43,800 nt of DNA from Gracilimonas amylolytica (GTDB taxonomy: Bacteria; Bacteroidota; Rhodothermia; Balneolales; Balneolaceae), in the NCBI RefSeq assembly GCF_002911695.1, contig NZ_PQBS01000006.1:1-43800 (forward strand). The letters run 5' to 3'. The position numbers and the translations under genes are program-made. The first letter of the stretch is position 1. Every line of letters starts with the position of its first letter. Shown here piece by piece: positions 1-10,741 of this stretch. Below the pieces are notes generated by a model. The model worked only from the letters and a program-made list of their open reading frames with translations. It had not been told where the DNA came from and did not search any database.

Positions 1-392
1 AAATATGTACAAGAAGAACATGATATAACATTGTATGGGTATGTTATCATGCCCAATCACATTCATATGGTTGTAGAGGGTAAAGCATTATCTGCCCGAC
101 TCAGAGCGTTCAAATCATATACCGCTCGAAGTATTATTAACTATCTAAAAGCGAACAAGAAGACAAGGACGTTAGACCAACTTAAGGCAGGTAAGCTGGA
201 TAATCATAAAGACAGTGAATTCCAGGTGTGGCAGGAGGGTTTTCATCCCAAACAGGTTTCAACTCAAAAAATAATGAGACAGAAGATCAATTACATTCAC
301 TATAATCCGGTGAAATCCGGTTTCGTTTCTTCCCCGTTATATTGGCGATATTCATCGGCATTAAATTACGAGGGTGAAGAAGGTTTGATCTC
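1..392 (+). repeat. 392-bp exact direct repeat, left copy (window terminus)
   Basis: The first 392 bases repeat without a mismatch at 43409-43800, at a constant offset of 43,408. The repeat lies inside the RAYT gene and runs off both window edges, so its true length is unknown. It may be two recent copies of one element or a terminal overlap of a self-closing contig. Confidence 0.97.
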
Positions 393-414
393 AGTGAATA
401 TATTTTCAGGGTAA
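1..414 (+). CDS. REP-associated tyrosine transposase (RAYT), 3' part
   Basis: This is the C-terminal 137 codons of an IS200-like (Y1) transposase; the 5' end lies before the window. The HUH motif is visible as PNHIHMVVE, and the Tyr of KINYIHYNPV fits the catalytic tyrosine region of the RAYT group. RAYTs nick single-stranded DNA at REP palindromes and are usually single chromosomal genes rather than part of an IS. The open frame runs from base 1 to TAA at 412-414; the first internal ATG (49) is not the true start. Bases 1-392 are identical to 43409-43800, so this copy matches residues 42-178 of the gene starting at 43286. A degenerate REP hairpin follows ten bases after the stop. Family assignment is confident; activity is unknown. 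Confidence 0.88.
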   Translation, partial: KYVQEEHDITLYGYVIMPNHIHMVVEGKALSARLRAFKSYTARSIINYLKANKKTRTLDQLKAGKLDNHKDSEFQVWQEGFHPKQVSTQKIMRQKINYIHYNPVKSGFVSSPLYWRYSSALNYEGEEGLISVNIFSG

Positions 415-424
415 TGTTTTTTTT

Positions 425-469
425 GAGGTAGAGCCTCCGGCCAGAGTTCCGCAGCAGAGCGGCCGAACC
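425..469 (+). repeat. Degenerate REP hairpin pair downstream of RAYT
   Basis: A GAGGTAGAGCCTC mini-hairpin (425-437) is followed by GTTCCGC-loop-GGCCGAAC. The order matches the right half of the paired-REP units at 39889, 40047 and 43011, but with several stem mismatches. It sits 10 bases after the RAYT stop, and another REP lies 73 bases before the RAYT start at 43286, so REPs flank this RAYT on both sides. No gene is seen in 470-705. Confidence 0.75.
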
Positions 470-601
470 AGTGCAATGGATTATACCTTTTTAAAGACTC
501 AATTATTGGGATATTAAGTCAGTTTAAGTTCGGGAGTGTTATAATTGCATAATCATTGGATCGGGTGTAGGGGATACGAATATTTAAACATATTTTTTTC
601 G

Positions 602-630
602 TTGCCTCTCTTTAAGTATCTCCCTATCTT
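602..630 (+). promoter_or_regulatory. Possible sigma-70 promoter for atpDC
   Basis: TTGCCT (602-607) and TATCTT (625-630) are separated by 17 bases, and each matches four of six consensus positions. It lies about 75 bases before atpD in an AT-rich stretch. The promoter consensus of this lineage may differ from sigma-70, so this is a weak call. Confidence 0.25.
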
Positions 631-681
631 TATCAGTCTTTGCAGTAGTGCATAAATTTACTGCCAAATCAATAAAGCTAA

Positions 682-2205
<1,524 letters not shown>

Positions 2206-2225
2206 TTAAATAATAAAAGCTGACC

Positions 2226-2483
2226 ATGAGTACTTTCAACGCACAAATACTAACACCAAACGGATCTCTTTTTGAGGGAGAAGTAAGTGGAGTAAAACTT
2301 CCCGGTTCAGAAGGAAGTTTTGAAGTTAAAGCTAATCACGCCCCGATCGTATCTACTTTGGATGAAGGAAGCGTTCTTGTCCGTAAATCAGACGGAGACG
2401 TAACCTATATGATCTCAGGTGGATTTGTGGAAGTAAATAACAATAAGTTGACACTTCTTGCAGAATCGGTCAGCGAATCATAA
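2226..2483 (+). CDS. atpC: F1F0 ATP synthase subunit epsilon (short form)
   Basis: This 85-aa protein matches the N-terminal beta-sandwich of the epsilon subunit (AQILTPNGSLFEGEVSGV, LPGSEGSFEVKANHAPIVS). It connects the rotor stalk to the c-ring. It ends after the sandwich (LTLLAESVSES) and lacks the C-terminal two-helix domain that in E. coli inhibits ATP hydrolysis. Short epsilon subunits are known in Bacteroidota-type genomes, so this is probably natural, not a truncation. It is co-transcribed with atpD and followed by a clear terminator. Confidence 0.95.
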   Translation: MSTFNAQILTPNGSLFEGEVSGVKLPGSEGSFEVKANHAPIVSTLDEGSVLVRKSDGDVTYMISGGFVEVNNNKLTLLAESVSES

Positions 2484-2505
2484 GCTGTTTCCATTTAACA
2501 CTTTC

Positions 2506-2539
2506 AAAGCCGTTACCTAAGCAGGTATCGGCTTTTTTT
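2506..2539 (+). terminator. Rho-independent terminator of atpDC
   Basis: The stem AAAGCCG (2506-2512) pairs with CGGCTTT (2529-2535), with further pairing between TACCT and AGGTA inside, followed by a run of T to 2539. It lies 22 bases after the atpC stop. Confidence 0.85.
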
Positions 2540-2589
2540 ATGTATTATATTTTAAGTAATACAGACAAGTTTAACGCCTAAAGGATAGC

Positions 2590-3501
2590 ATGAATAAATA
2601 CATATACATTTTGATCATCTTTGTGTTGAGTTCTTCAGGAATCATGGCTCAGCAAAGACCGGATACCACTTTCGTGACAGAATTTGAAAAACCAATATTT
2701 GCCAAGGGGCAAGGTCCTGCCATATGTATAGATGCTGCTCACAATAATTTTCATACGTCTGAAACCGGGTTTGCTCCTTTTTCTAAAGTATTGAGGCTGG
2801 ATGGTTTTGTGATAAGATCAGTCACTGAAACCCTGCAGATGAATTTAGAGCCACTGAAGGATTGTCAGGTTTTTGTCGTAGCGAACCCTCTTCACGAAAG
2901 TAATATCAATAACTGGAGGCTGCCAAATCCCTCAGCGTTTACACAAAATGAGATCGATCGAATAAATGATTGGGTGAACTCAGGCGGCAGTCTCTTTTTG
3001 ATAGCAGATCACATGCCCTTTGCCGGAGCTGCTGAAAAACTTGGTCGTTCGTTTGGTTTCGAATTCAATAACAGTTTTGCATCACTCGAAAAAGAGCAGA
3101 ATGAACCGGATCAATTCAATCAAAGCAATGGGAGGTTAGTCGCGGAGTCACTACCCGATAAGAGTATATCAAGTATCACTACTTTTACGGGATCTGCTTT
3201 TGAATATCCCTCTGAAGCAAATCCGATCCTGTTATTCAAGGAAGGAGATTTTAGCCTTGAACCGGAGATCGCCTGGCAATTTAATGACAGCACTAAGTCC
3301 ACAAGTTTAGAAGGATATAGTCAGGGTGCGATCATGGATTATGGGGGAGGGAAATTAGCTGTATTTGGGGAGGCAGCCATGTTCACGGCTCAGGTCATAG
3401 ATACCCCACAGGGTGAGTTCAAGGTGGGACTAAACAACAAAGAAATGGCTCCTCAGAATCTTGAATTTCTAAGGAGCCTGATGAAATGGTTATCAGAGTA
3501 G
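2590..3501 (+). CDS. Secreted DUF4350 domain protein
   Basis: This 303-aa protein has an N-terminal signal peptide (hydrophobic YIYILIIFVLSSSGIMA, probable cleavage after MAQ). The body resembles the DUF4350 / glutamine-amidotransferase-like fold: PLKDCQVFVVANP, then INDWVNSGGSLFLIADHMPFAGAAEKLGRSFG, a pattern in which a flexible strand-turn region follows a Rossmann-like core. No catalytic residues are evident. The C-terminal part (DYGGGKLAVFGEAAMFTAQ) continues the same fold. It is a single gene after the atpDC terminator and converges on the penicillin-binding protein gene. Family membership is likely; the function is unknown. Confidence 0.7.
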   Translation: MNKYIYILIIFVLSSSGIMAQQRPDTTFVTEFEKPIFAKGQGPAICIDAAHNNFHTSETGFAPFSKVLRLDGFVIRSVTETLQMNLEPLKDCQVFVVANPLHESNINNWRLPNPSAFTQNEIDRINDWVNSGGSLFLIADHMPFAGAAEKLGRSFGFEFNNSFASLEKEQNEPDQFNQSNGRLVAESLPDKSISSITTFTGSAFEYPSEANPILLFKEGDFSLEPEIAWQFNDSTKSTSLEGYSQGAIMDYGGGKLAVFGEAAMFTAQVIDTPQGEFKVGLNNKEMAPQNLEFLRSLMKWLSE

Positions 3502-3537
3502 AGTAGTTTGTAAATAAAGAAAGAGTGAGTGATAGGC

Positions 3538-5868
3538 TTACCAGCCAATCCGACCCTTATTCTCATCTTTGATCAATTCATTTCGTGTCTTTTCCGGATC
3601 TTCCGGCATCACGAAACCGGGAGGAGGTTCAAAGGCATCATATTTCCAGTAGGCTTGTTCATCTGCTGAGGCATAGTTTATGAATTCGCCGACAATGGGA
3701 AGGGCAGTCCTCGCACCCTGTCCAATACTGTAAGACAGATCCTGGTTAAACCTGATACGTCTGTCTTCACCGCCAACCCAGGCTCCCATAACAACATGCG
3801 GCATCATAGCCACGAACCAGTTATCGGCAGCTTCATTGGTTGTTCCGGTTTTACCGGCTACATCCTGGCGGACCCCATATACATTTCTTAGTCTAACTCC
3901 GGTTCCATAAAAATCCTCACCACCTCTGATAACTCCCCGTAGCATATCGGTGATGATATAGGCTGTCTCAGGGCTGATCACCTCAGCCGTTAATTCCGGA
4001 TGAAATTCTTTAAGGATATTGCCTTCCTTATCCTCAATTCGTGTAATGGCGATCGGTTCGATATGAACTCCGGCATTGGCAAAGGTTGTATATGCACTGG
4101 TTAGTTCAAGCAATGAAACGTTTGCGGTTCCCAACGCAATTGAAGGGTAGGCAGGGGTATTGCTCATGTCAATGCCTAATTTAGAGGCCATATCCTTGAT
4201 CTTACGGGCAGCGGGGTCAAGTTCCCATAACTTATTGGTACCGGGCGCTCCGGCAATCTCAGGAAGTAATCGCACAGTCACATTGTTCATACTGCGAGCC
4301 AGTGCTTCTCTTAGTGGGACTTCAACCGGACCTTCCGCCACGGTTTCATCTTTGGGTGTCCAGGTTGAACCGTCTCTGGCCCTGAATGTCACCGGGAATT
4401 TCGAAAACTTATGATAGGGTTTGTATCCGTTATCGATGGCTACGGCATATACAAATGGTTTGAAAGTTGAACCGGCCTGACGTTTGGATTGATAGACATG
4501 ATCGAATTGAACATTACCGTAATCAGTTCCTCCAACCCATGCCAGAATATTTCCGTTTGTGGGTTCTATGGCTACAAAACTTGCCTGCAATCGGGTACGT
4601 GTGCGCTTAACCGAATCAATATAAGCGGTGTCAGCAAACAGGGAGTCAAACACTACTTTTTCTACTTTGGTGTCATATTTGGCAAAGCCATTTTTGTAGC
4701 GGTCCGTTTCACGGATAAAACTTCTGAGAAAGAGGGGGAATTCTTCCCAGAGTTTGTCCATATATTCGTCACTTCCGGGAGTAGTCCATTCCTTTTCAAA
4801 TATGGTTTGCAGGGAGTCGAGTTTCGTTTTGACGGCACGTTCCGCATGCTGCTGCAATCTGGAATCGATGGTGGTGTAAACAACCAATCCATCTTTATAT
4901 AGATCATATCCATTTTCCTCCAGCCATGGGGTAACTTGCTGGCGAACGTATTCACCAAAATATCGGCTCTGTCGCCCGGCTTTTGATGGAGGATGATAGT
5001 CGAGCTCGATCGGTTCAGATGCCAGCACCTGATATTCACTGTCAGTAAGAAAATTCCGTTTATTCATCTGACTTAATACAATATCACGGCGAGATTTTGA
5101 GCGTTCGGGAAAGATTCGTGGGTTGAAAGCATAAATAGCCTGCAGAGCCCCGATCATAGTGGCAGCCTCAGTGATATTTAGTTCTTTGGCCGGCTTTCCA
5201 AAATGTGTTTGAGCGGCTGCTTCGATGCCAAACGTTGAGTTCGGGAATTCAACCGTGTTAAGATACATTTCTGTGATCTCACGCTTGGTATATCGCCGTT
5301 CAAGCTGAATGGCCGTGATCATTTCCCTGAACTTACGCGTCACAGAAAATTCCTGACCGATCTTCTTATATAGGTTTCTTGCCAGCTGCTGACTTATTGT
5401 AGAAGCACCCTGCCATCTGCCATTAATAAGGTGCCAGGGGATAGCAAGCGTTGCATAAGTATCGATGCCCCAGTGATTATAAAAACGGTGATCCTCGGTT
5501 GCAATAAGTGCATCAATTACGTGAGGTGAAATATCCTCGTAGCGAACCCAATTTCTGTTTTCAACAAAATACTTGTCCAGAGTGACTCCATCCCTGCTTT
5601 TAACTTCTGATGCAATGGCTGTTTCCGGATTTTCAAATTCATCAGCAGAGGGGAGACCTGAGATCAGATAGACTACATATCCACCGATCACAAGCAATAT
5701 AACGCCTGCAATACCACCGGCCCACGTCAATGCTTTTTTAAAGAGTGGAGGCATTCCGTTTGAAGACTTTTGTTTCTTTGCCTTGCGTTCAGCCAACACT
5801 TGTTTTCGGTACTCAGGATCGCTGAAATACCTTTGTTGATCGATAGGTCCTTTTTGTTCGTCGCTCAT
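3538..5868 (-). CDS. Class A penicillin-binding protein (transglycosylase/transpeptidase)
   Basis: This bifunctional peptidoglycan synthase (776 aa) polymerises lipid II and cross-links stem peptides at the outer face of the inner membrane. A cytoplasmic basic tail is followed by one membrane helix (about 44-70). The GT51 domain has catalytic ATEDHRFYNH (E125) and GASTISQQLARN. The transpeptidase domain has GSTFK (nucleophile S467, K470), SMNN (526-529) and KTGT (673-676), so both active sites are intact. It is PBP1a-like. ATG start at 5868. The LpxH-like gene upstream ends 8 bases away on the same strand, so this is probably the last gene of a three-gene envelope operon. Confidence 0.95.
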   Translation of the reverse strand: MSDEQKGPIDQQRYFSDPEYRKQVLAERKAKKQKSSNGMPPLFKKALTWAGGIAGVILLVIGGYVVYLISGLPSADEFENPETAIASEVKSRDGVTLDKYFVENRNWVRYEDISPHVIDALIATEDHRFYNHWGIDTYATLAIPWHLINGRWQGASTISQQLARNLYKKIGQEFSVTRKFREMITAIQLERRYTKREITEMYLNTVEFPNSTFGIEAAAQTHFGKPAKELNITEAATMIGALQAIYAFNPRIFPERSKSRRDIVLSQMNKRNFLTDSEYQVLASEPIELDYHPPSKAGRQSRYFGEYVRQQVTPWLEENGYDLYKDGLVVYTTIDSRLQQHAERAVKTKLDSLQTIFEKEWTTPGSDEYMDKLWEEFPLFLRSFIRETDRYKNGFAKYDTKVEKVVFDSLFADTAYIDSVKRTRTRLQASFVAIEPTNGNILAWVGGTDYGNVQFDHVYQSKRQAGSTFKPFVYAVAIDNGYKPYHKFSKFPVTFRARDGSTWTPKDETVAEGPVEVPLREALARSMNNVTVRLLPEIAGAPGTNKLWELDPAARKIKDMASKLGIDMSNTPAYPSIALGTANVSLLELTSAYTTFANAGVHIEPIAITRIEDKEGNILKEFHPELTAEVISPETAYIITDMLRGVIRGGEDFYGTGVRLRNVYGVRQDVAGKTGTTNEAADNWFVAMMPHVVMGAWVGGEDRRIRFNQDLSYSIGQGARTALPIVGEFINYASADEQAYWKYDAFEPPPGFVMPEDPEKTRNELIKDENKGRIGW

Positions 5869-5876
5869 AGTTTATT

Positions 5877-6641
5877 CTAATTTCCTGTAAAGGGGATAAT
5901 AGAGTTCGATTTAGCTTCCCACTTAACGAGTTCAAGCTCGCTATTGTTATACATGGCTATGGTTCTTGTGCTAAAGAAGGCTCCAAGGTTTATATAACTT
6001 CCGCGGGAAAATGTTTCTACCCGAGGAATATGGTCGTGACCGCTTATAATATAATCTAAATTATGCTTATTAAAGATCTTTTTAGCCTGTTCATTCAACG
6101 GTTCAGGATCCTGATGATCTCTCTTTCGGGTCAGGTTTGAGAATGTCTTCATGGCAGCCAGACCGCTTTTAGGTGTAAAGACTTTTTGATAGACATCCAC
6201 AAAGGTTGAGTTACGAAGTAACCTGTGAAATGTGGCTCTCGGAAAATCGATCTCATTAGATGATATACCGTCACCGTGCATGAGTAACAATCTGGCCGAA
6301 TCCAGGTCTAAAAGCCGGAAGTTTTCCTCCACATCAAAACCGCGTTCTTCAAAATGCCCGAAGGTCCAGTTATCATGGTTGCCGGTAATGTACAGAGCCG
6401 GAGTGATCTTAGTATTATACCTTTCAAAGGCCTCGAGCAATTTTGAGCCCAGGGCAGGAACAAAATTTTTTTCAGGAAACTCCATCCAGTAATCAAAGAG
6501 ATCGCCAAGTATATTGATCTTTATTTCAAGGTTTTGACAATATTCGATCAGCTTGATGAGATCTTGTTCTATTTCATCATTCTTGACTTTTGGGAATGCA
6601 CCCAGATGTACATCGGATATAAAGATCTGTTTTGTGAACAC
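5877..6641 (-). CDS. lpxH: UDP-2,3-diacylglucosamine diphosphatase (LpxH-like metallophosphoesterase)
   Basis: This 254-aa calcineurin-type phosphoesterase has the full dinuclear metal set: SDVHLG, GDLFDYW, GNHDNW, HGDG and SGHDHIP. The order and spacing fit LpxH, which hydrolyses UDP-2,3-diacylglucosamine to lipid X in lipid A synthesis at the cytoplasmic membrane. The start appears to be GTG at 6641, five bases after the polyprenyl synthase stop; no in-frame ATG lies between that stop and the first motif. Its location between a polyprenyl diphosphate synthase and a PBP supports an envelope role. A different UDP-sugar or unrelated phosphoesterase function cannot be excluded from sequence alone. 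Confidence 0.85.
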   Translation of the reverse strand: MFTKQIFISDVHLGAFPKVKNDEIEQDLIKLIEYCQNLEIKINILGDLFDYWMEFPEKNFVPALGSKLLEAFERYNTKITPALYITGNHDNWTFGHFEERGFDVEENFRLLDLDSARLLLMHGDGISSNEIDFPRATFHRLLRNSTFVDVYQKVFTPKSGLAAMKTFSNLTRKRDHQDPEPLNEQAKKIFNKHNLDYIISGHDHIPRVETFSRGSYINLGAFFSTRTIAMYNNSELELVKWEAKSNSIIPFTGN

Positions 6642-6646
6642 GATGA

Positions 6647-7666
6647 CTACTTTTTACGGGTGATCACAAATTCGATCAGATCCACAAAATCATTTCGGGC
6701 ATCAGAGGCCGGTACCTTTTTGAGATTCTCAATGGCCTTATTGGCGTGGTCGTACATAGCCTGTTTGGCATAGTCCATGCCTCCGTTTTCATGAACAAAA
6801 TTCACGATCTCGTCCACATTTTTGGAGGATTTCTTGCGCTTTTTCATCAAAGCTCTGATATGAGCTGATTTACCTTTAGGGGCATGTTCAAGTGCCTTGA
6901 TGAGCGGGAGAGTGACCTTGCGTTCCTGAATATCATTTCTCGTGGGTTTACCAATATCGTACACACCATAATCAAAGAGGTCATCACGGATCTGAAAAGC
7001 AATGCCGATATTCAGGCCTATCTCGCGCATCAATGTGTGGATATCTTCATCATCACTGACCGAGACCGCACCGCATTCACAACAGGTTGAGATCAGGCTG
7101 GCTGTTTTTTCTGAGATGATCTGGAAATACCGATCCTCCGTCATATTGAACAAACCGGCTGTTTTAAGTTGTCTGAGTTCACCTTCGCTCATGGCCTGAA
7201 CCGCTCTGGATTGTACTTCAAGAAGTTGATACTCCTTATTTTCGAGGGCAATCAGTAATCCCTTTGATAACAGATAGTCACCCAGAAGTACACCGGCTTT
7301 GTTCTTCCATATCTTGTTGATACTTACAAAACCCCTACGGCTGTCCGCTTCATCCACCACATCATCGTGAATCAGAGTAGCTGTATGCAGCAGTTCGATC
7401 ATTGTGGCTGCGATATAACTTTTTTGTGTAGCTCCCCCAAAAAGGTTGGCCGTCATAAAAACGAGGGTTGGCCGTAGTTCTTTGCCTTTCTGACGCAATA
7501 AGTACTTAATGATCTGATCTAACAGAAAAACATCAGACTTAATGGTTTGCTTGAAAAAACTTCTGAATTCTGAAAGATTTTCTGAAACCGGAGCCGTGAT
7601 CTCTTTTAATGATTTTCTGGAAACGGTTTCAGAATTTATCTGTTCTAAGTCTTCGTTATCTGTCAT
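6647..7666 (-). CDS. Trans-polyprenyl diphosphate synthase
   Basis: This 339-aa all-alpha prenyltransferase condenses isopentenyl diphosphate onto allylic primers. The first Asp-rich motif is DDVVDEADSRRG and the second is IRDDLFDYG; the conserved RQKGKELRPTL segment lies near residue 60. The bulk before the first motif and the overall length fit long-chain (octaprenyl/nonaprenyl) synthases, which supply quinone side chains, better than short-chain FPP synthase. ATG at 7666 is chosen over an in-frame TTG three bases upstream. Divergent from pfkA across about 100 bases. Product chain length cannot be read from the sequence with certainty. Confidence 0.9.
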   Translation of the reverse strand: MTDNEDLEQINSETVSRKSLKEITAPVSENLSEFRSFFKQTIKSDVFLLDQIIKYLLRQKGKELRPTLVFMTANLFGGATQKSYIAATMIELLHTATLIHDDVVDEADSRRGFVSINKIWKNKAGVLLGDYLLSKGLLIALENKEYQLLEVQSRAVQAMSEGELRQLKTAGLFNMTEDRYFQIISEKTASLISTCCECGAVSVSDDEDIHTLMREIGLNIGIAFQIRDDLFDYGVYDIGKPTRNDIQERKVTLPLIKALEHAPKGKSAHIRALMKKRKKSSKNVDEIVNFVHENGGMDYAKQAMYDHANKAIENLKKVPASDARNDFVDLIEFVITRKK

Positions 7667-7763
7667 CAATTGTGTTGAAATTTTCTTAAACTTGGCCGTG
7701 TAATAATTTACTGATAAAACAGAACAATTATTTACTCACAATCACTCACACTCATTGAAATTT

Positions 7764-8753
7764 ATGACAGACGAATTATTGAAAGTTAAAACTATCGGCG
7801 TTTTGACAAGTGGAGGAGATTCTCCAGGAATGAACGCCTCAATACGAGCAGTAGTCAGAACCGCAGAGAAATTTGATATAAAAGTTTATGGTATTAAACA
7901 CGGCTATTTTGGCCTGATAAACGACGAGATCGTAGAATTAGATACCCACGATGTCTCCAATATCATTCAAAGGGGAGGTACATTTCTCAAATCAGCCCGC
8001 TCAGAGGAATTCAGAACAGAGAAAGGCCGAACAATTGCAGCCAAAAATTTAAAAAAGTATGGCATTGATGCCCTCATCGTTATTGGCGGTGACGGAACCT
8101 TTACCGGAGCTAACAAACTGAGTAAAGAGCATAATGTTAACGTGGTTGGTGTGCCGGCAACAATTGATAATGATATTATCGGAACCGATGAAACGATCGG
8201 TTATGATACCGCCTTGAATACCGCTTTGGATGCCATCGATAAGATCCGGGATACAGCTGATGCTCACGAACGTATGTTTCTTGTAGAAGTGATGGGAAGA
8301 GATACCGGATTCATCGCCCTGGAAACAAGTATTGCAAGTGGAGCTGAAATTGCTCTGCTTCCCGAAGAATTGACGAACGTAGAAGAAGTCAAGAAACAGC
8401 TTCATAATATGCTTCAGGCTCAACGAAGAAGCAGTTTGGTTGTAGTTGCTGAAGGGGATGAGACCGGAGGAGCCCTAAAACTGGCGGAAAAGATCAAAGA
8501 TGATTTTGCTCAATATGATATGAGAGTCTGTATTTTAGGACATACCCAAAGAGGCGGGGCTCCATCAGCCAGAGATCGTGTGCTTGCAAGTCGCTTAGGG
8601 GCTGCTGCTGTGAAAGTGTTGCAGGAAGGACACAGTGATGTTATGGTAGGAGTGGTTAACAACGCTTTGAAGTTAACACCGATGCGTGTTGCCATTTCCA
8701 AGAAAAAAGACATCGACCACACTCTAATTGATTTAGCTAAAACACTGAGATAA
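7764..8753 (+). CDS. pfkA: 6-phosphofructokinase
   Basis: This 329-aa enzyme phosphorylates fructose 6-phosphate, the committed step of glycolysis. It shows GGDSPGMNA (17-25), GGDGTF (108-113) and PATIDNDI (131-138, catalytic D135). The Gly after GGD (residue 111) is typical of ATP-dependent rather than pyrophosphate-dependent enzymes. MGRDTGFIAL and GHTQRGGAPSARD form the sugar-phosphate site. ATG at 7764 is preferred to an in-frame TTG at 7755. pgi starts three bases after the stop, so the two glycolytic genes are probably co-transcribed. Confidence 0.95.
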   Translation: MTDELLKVKTIGVLTSGGDSPGMNASIRAVVRTAEKFDIKVYGIKHGYFGLINDEIVELDTHDVSNIIQRGGTFLKSARSEEFRTEKGRTIAAKNLKKYGIDALIVIGGDGTFTGANKLSKEHNVNVVGVPATIDNDIIGTDETIGYDTALNTALDAIDKIRDTADAHERMFLVEVMGRDTGFIALETSIASGAEIALLPEELTNVEEVKKQLHNMLQAQRRSSLVVVAEGDETGGALKLAEKIKDDFAQYDMRVCILGHTQRGGAPSARDRVLASRLGAAAVKVLQEGHSDVMVGVVNNALKLTPMRVAISKKKDIDHTLIDLAKTLR

Positions 8754-8756
8754 ACT

Positions 8757-10046
8757 ATGATTAAATGCGACATTAGTTTAGCGCGAAAGTTTATAGACGA
8801 GAGTACCTACCTGCAATCCAGAAAAAAAGCGGACAAGGCTTTTGATCAACTCAAGCATAAAACCGGACCCGGGTCGGAGTGGTTGGGCTGGCGTGATATG
8901 CTGGCAAAACCTAACGATGCTGAGATCGAACAGATCTCGGAGCTTGGGGAAGAGATCCGGCAGAAAGCGGATGTATTTATAGTATGCGGAATTGGCGGTT
9001 CTTATTTAGGAGCCAAGGCCGTGATCGATGCGTTGAGTGCCCATTTTGATCAAAATGGACCTGAGATCTTGTATGCAGGTCACCATATGGGAGGTAAATA
9101 TCTTGAGCAGCTATTGGCCCACCTCAGACAACCCAAAGAGGATGGAACCCCAAAAAGTATTTATGTAAATGTGATCTCAAAATCAGGGTCCACTCTCGAA
9201 ACCGCTCTTTCTTTCAGAATGCTGCGTGCGTTGTTGGATGATCTGTATGGTGAGGATTCATCAGATCACATCATCTGTACAACAGGTGCTGAAGGAGGGC
9301 TGCTGAATAAAATGATCGAAGCCAAAGGATATAGAAAGTTCATTGTACCTGACGATGTTGGGGGACGCTTTTCGGTCCTGACACCTGTTGGGCTTATTCC
9401 TATAGCCGTTGCCGGTATTGATATCAGAACCTTATTTTATGGTGCTGTTTCAGCCTTTAATAAGTATGAGGAAAATGCAGTAGAAGTTCTTGAATATGCT
9501 GCCCTTCGAAACGCTATTCATGAATCAGGAAAAACCATTGATGTGTTTGCCACCTTTGAACCTGAATTAGCATCTATTGGCGGTTGGATTCAGCAGCTTC
9601 TTGGGGAGAGTGAAGGAAAAGAAGGAAAAGGGATCTTTCCAACGGTCGCTACTTTCTCAACCGATTTGCATAGTTTAGGTCAGTTTATACAACAGGGCCA
9701 ACGCAGCCTGATGGAGACATTCATTATTGTAGATAAGCCCTTCTCAAAATTATCCGTGAATGAGATCGAAGGAGATGATGACAAACTGAATTATCTGTCC
9801 GGAAAATCATTTCACGAGATCAACACAAAAGCCCGTGAGGGAACCATAGAAGCCCACAGTGAAGGGGATGTACCGATTGTGAGGGTTCATATGGAATCGC
9901 TGAACGCAGAAAATATTGGGCAACTTATCTATTTCTTTGAGTTATTGACCGGCATATTTGTATATAGCCTGAACGTAAATCCTTTTAACCAGCCAGGTGT
10001 AGAGGATTATAAAAAAGCCATGTATCGCCTACTTGGTAAACACTAA
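8757..10046 (+). CDS. pgi: Glucose-6-phosphate isomerase
   Basis: This 429-aa enzyme interconverts glucose 6-phosphate and fructose 6-phosphate, directly before the pfkA step. It has GIGGSYLGAKA (78-88) and SKSGSTLETALSFR phosphate-binding segments, GGRFSVLTPVG, the LLGESEGKEGKG loop, and a C-terminal LNVNPFNQPGVEDYKK with the conserved QPGVE. Length fits the short bacterial form. It starts three bases after pfkA and ends six bases before a deoxynucleoside kinase, consistent with one operon. Confidence 0.97.
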   Translation: MIKCDISLARKFIDESTYLQSRKKADKAFDQLKHKTGPGSEWLGWRDMLAKPNDAEIEQISELGEEIRQKADVFIVCGIGGSYLGAKAVIDALSAHFDQNGPEILYAGHHMGGKYLEQLLAHLRQPKEDGTPKSIYVNVISKSGSTLETALSFRMLRALLDDLYGEDSSDHIICTTGAEGGLLNKMIEAKGYRKFIVPDDVGGRFSVLTPVGLIPIAVAGIDIRTLFYGAVSAFNKYEENAVEVLEYAALRNAIHESGKTIDVFATFEPELASIGGWIQQLLGESEGKEGKGIFPTVATFSTDLHSLGQFIQQGQRSLMETFIIVDKPFSKLSVNEIEGDDDKLNYLSGKSFHEINTKAREGTIEAHSEGDVPIVRVHMESLNAENIGQLIYFFELLTGIFVYSLNVNPFNQPGVEDYKKAMYRLLGKH

Positions 10047-10052
10047 ATATTT

Positions 10053-10688
10053 ATGGATCAAACTAACAAATCTAAGTACATCGCAGTAGCCGGAAATATT
10101 GGGGCAGGAAAGTCATCACTGACCGGTTTACTGGCCAAGCACTACAACTGGGAAGCTTTTTATGAATCCGTGGATGACAATCCCTATCTGCAGGATTTTT
10201 ATGAAGACATGAGACGATGGAGTTTCAATCTTCAGATCTATTTTCTTTCCAGCAGGTTCCGCCACCAAAAAGAAATGCTGAATGATGACGTGAATTTGAT
10301 TCAGGACCGAACCATTTATGAGGATGTGGAGATATTCGCAAAGAACCTTCATCAGATGAATTTGATGAGTGACCGGGATTTTGTGAACTACGAAGCCTTG
10401 TTCAATGAAATGAGTTACTACCTGCGTCCGCCCGATCTTTTGATCTATTTGCGTGCACAGGTTCCCACTCTCGTAAAGCAGATCCAGCAGAGGGGGAGAG
10501 ATTACGAGAACACCATTCGGATCGAATATCTGGAGCGCCTAAACAATCTATATGAGGACTGGATAGGCAGATATCCCCACGAAAAGCTTATTATCGATAC
10601 CGATGACCTTGATTTTGTGAATAATGATGAGGATCTGGGTAAGGTTATAGACCTGATCGACCAAAGGATGTTTGGTTTATTTAATTGA
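10053..10688 (+). CDS. Deoxynucleoside kinase
   Basis: This 211-aa P-loop kinase has AVAGNIGAGKSS (Walker A, 14-22), FYESVDDNPYLQDFYED (substrate Glu), QDRTIYEDVEIFA (the DR motif after strand 3) and a lid RGRDYENTIRIEYLERLN. These are characteristic of the dNK/dCK/dGK family, which salvages deoxynucleosides by 5'-phosphorylation. Whether it prefers deoxyadenosine, deoxyguanosine or deoxycytidine is not readable here. It starts six bases after pgi and likely shares its transcript. Confidence 0.9.
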   Translation: MDQTNKSKYIAVAGNIGAGKSSLTGLLAKHYNWEAFYESVDDNPYLQDFYEDMRRWSFNLQIYFLSSRFRHQKEMLNDDVNLIQDRTIYEDVEIFAKNLHQMNLMSDRDFVNYEALFNEMSYYLRPPDLLIYLRAQVPTLVKQIQQRGRDYENTIRIEYLERLNNLYEDWIGRYPHEKLIIDTDDLDFVNNDEDLGKVIDLIDQRMFGLFN

Positions 10689-10741
10689 TTGAACCGCAGA
10701 TCAATAATCCTTATTTTAGGTAGCTATTGAGGAGAAGTTCT

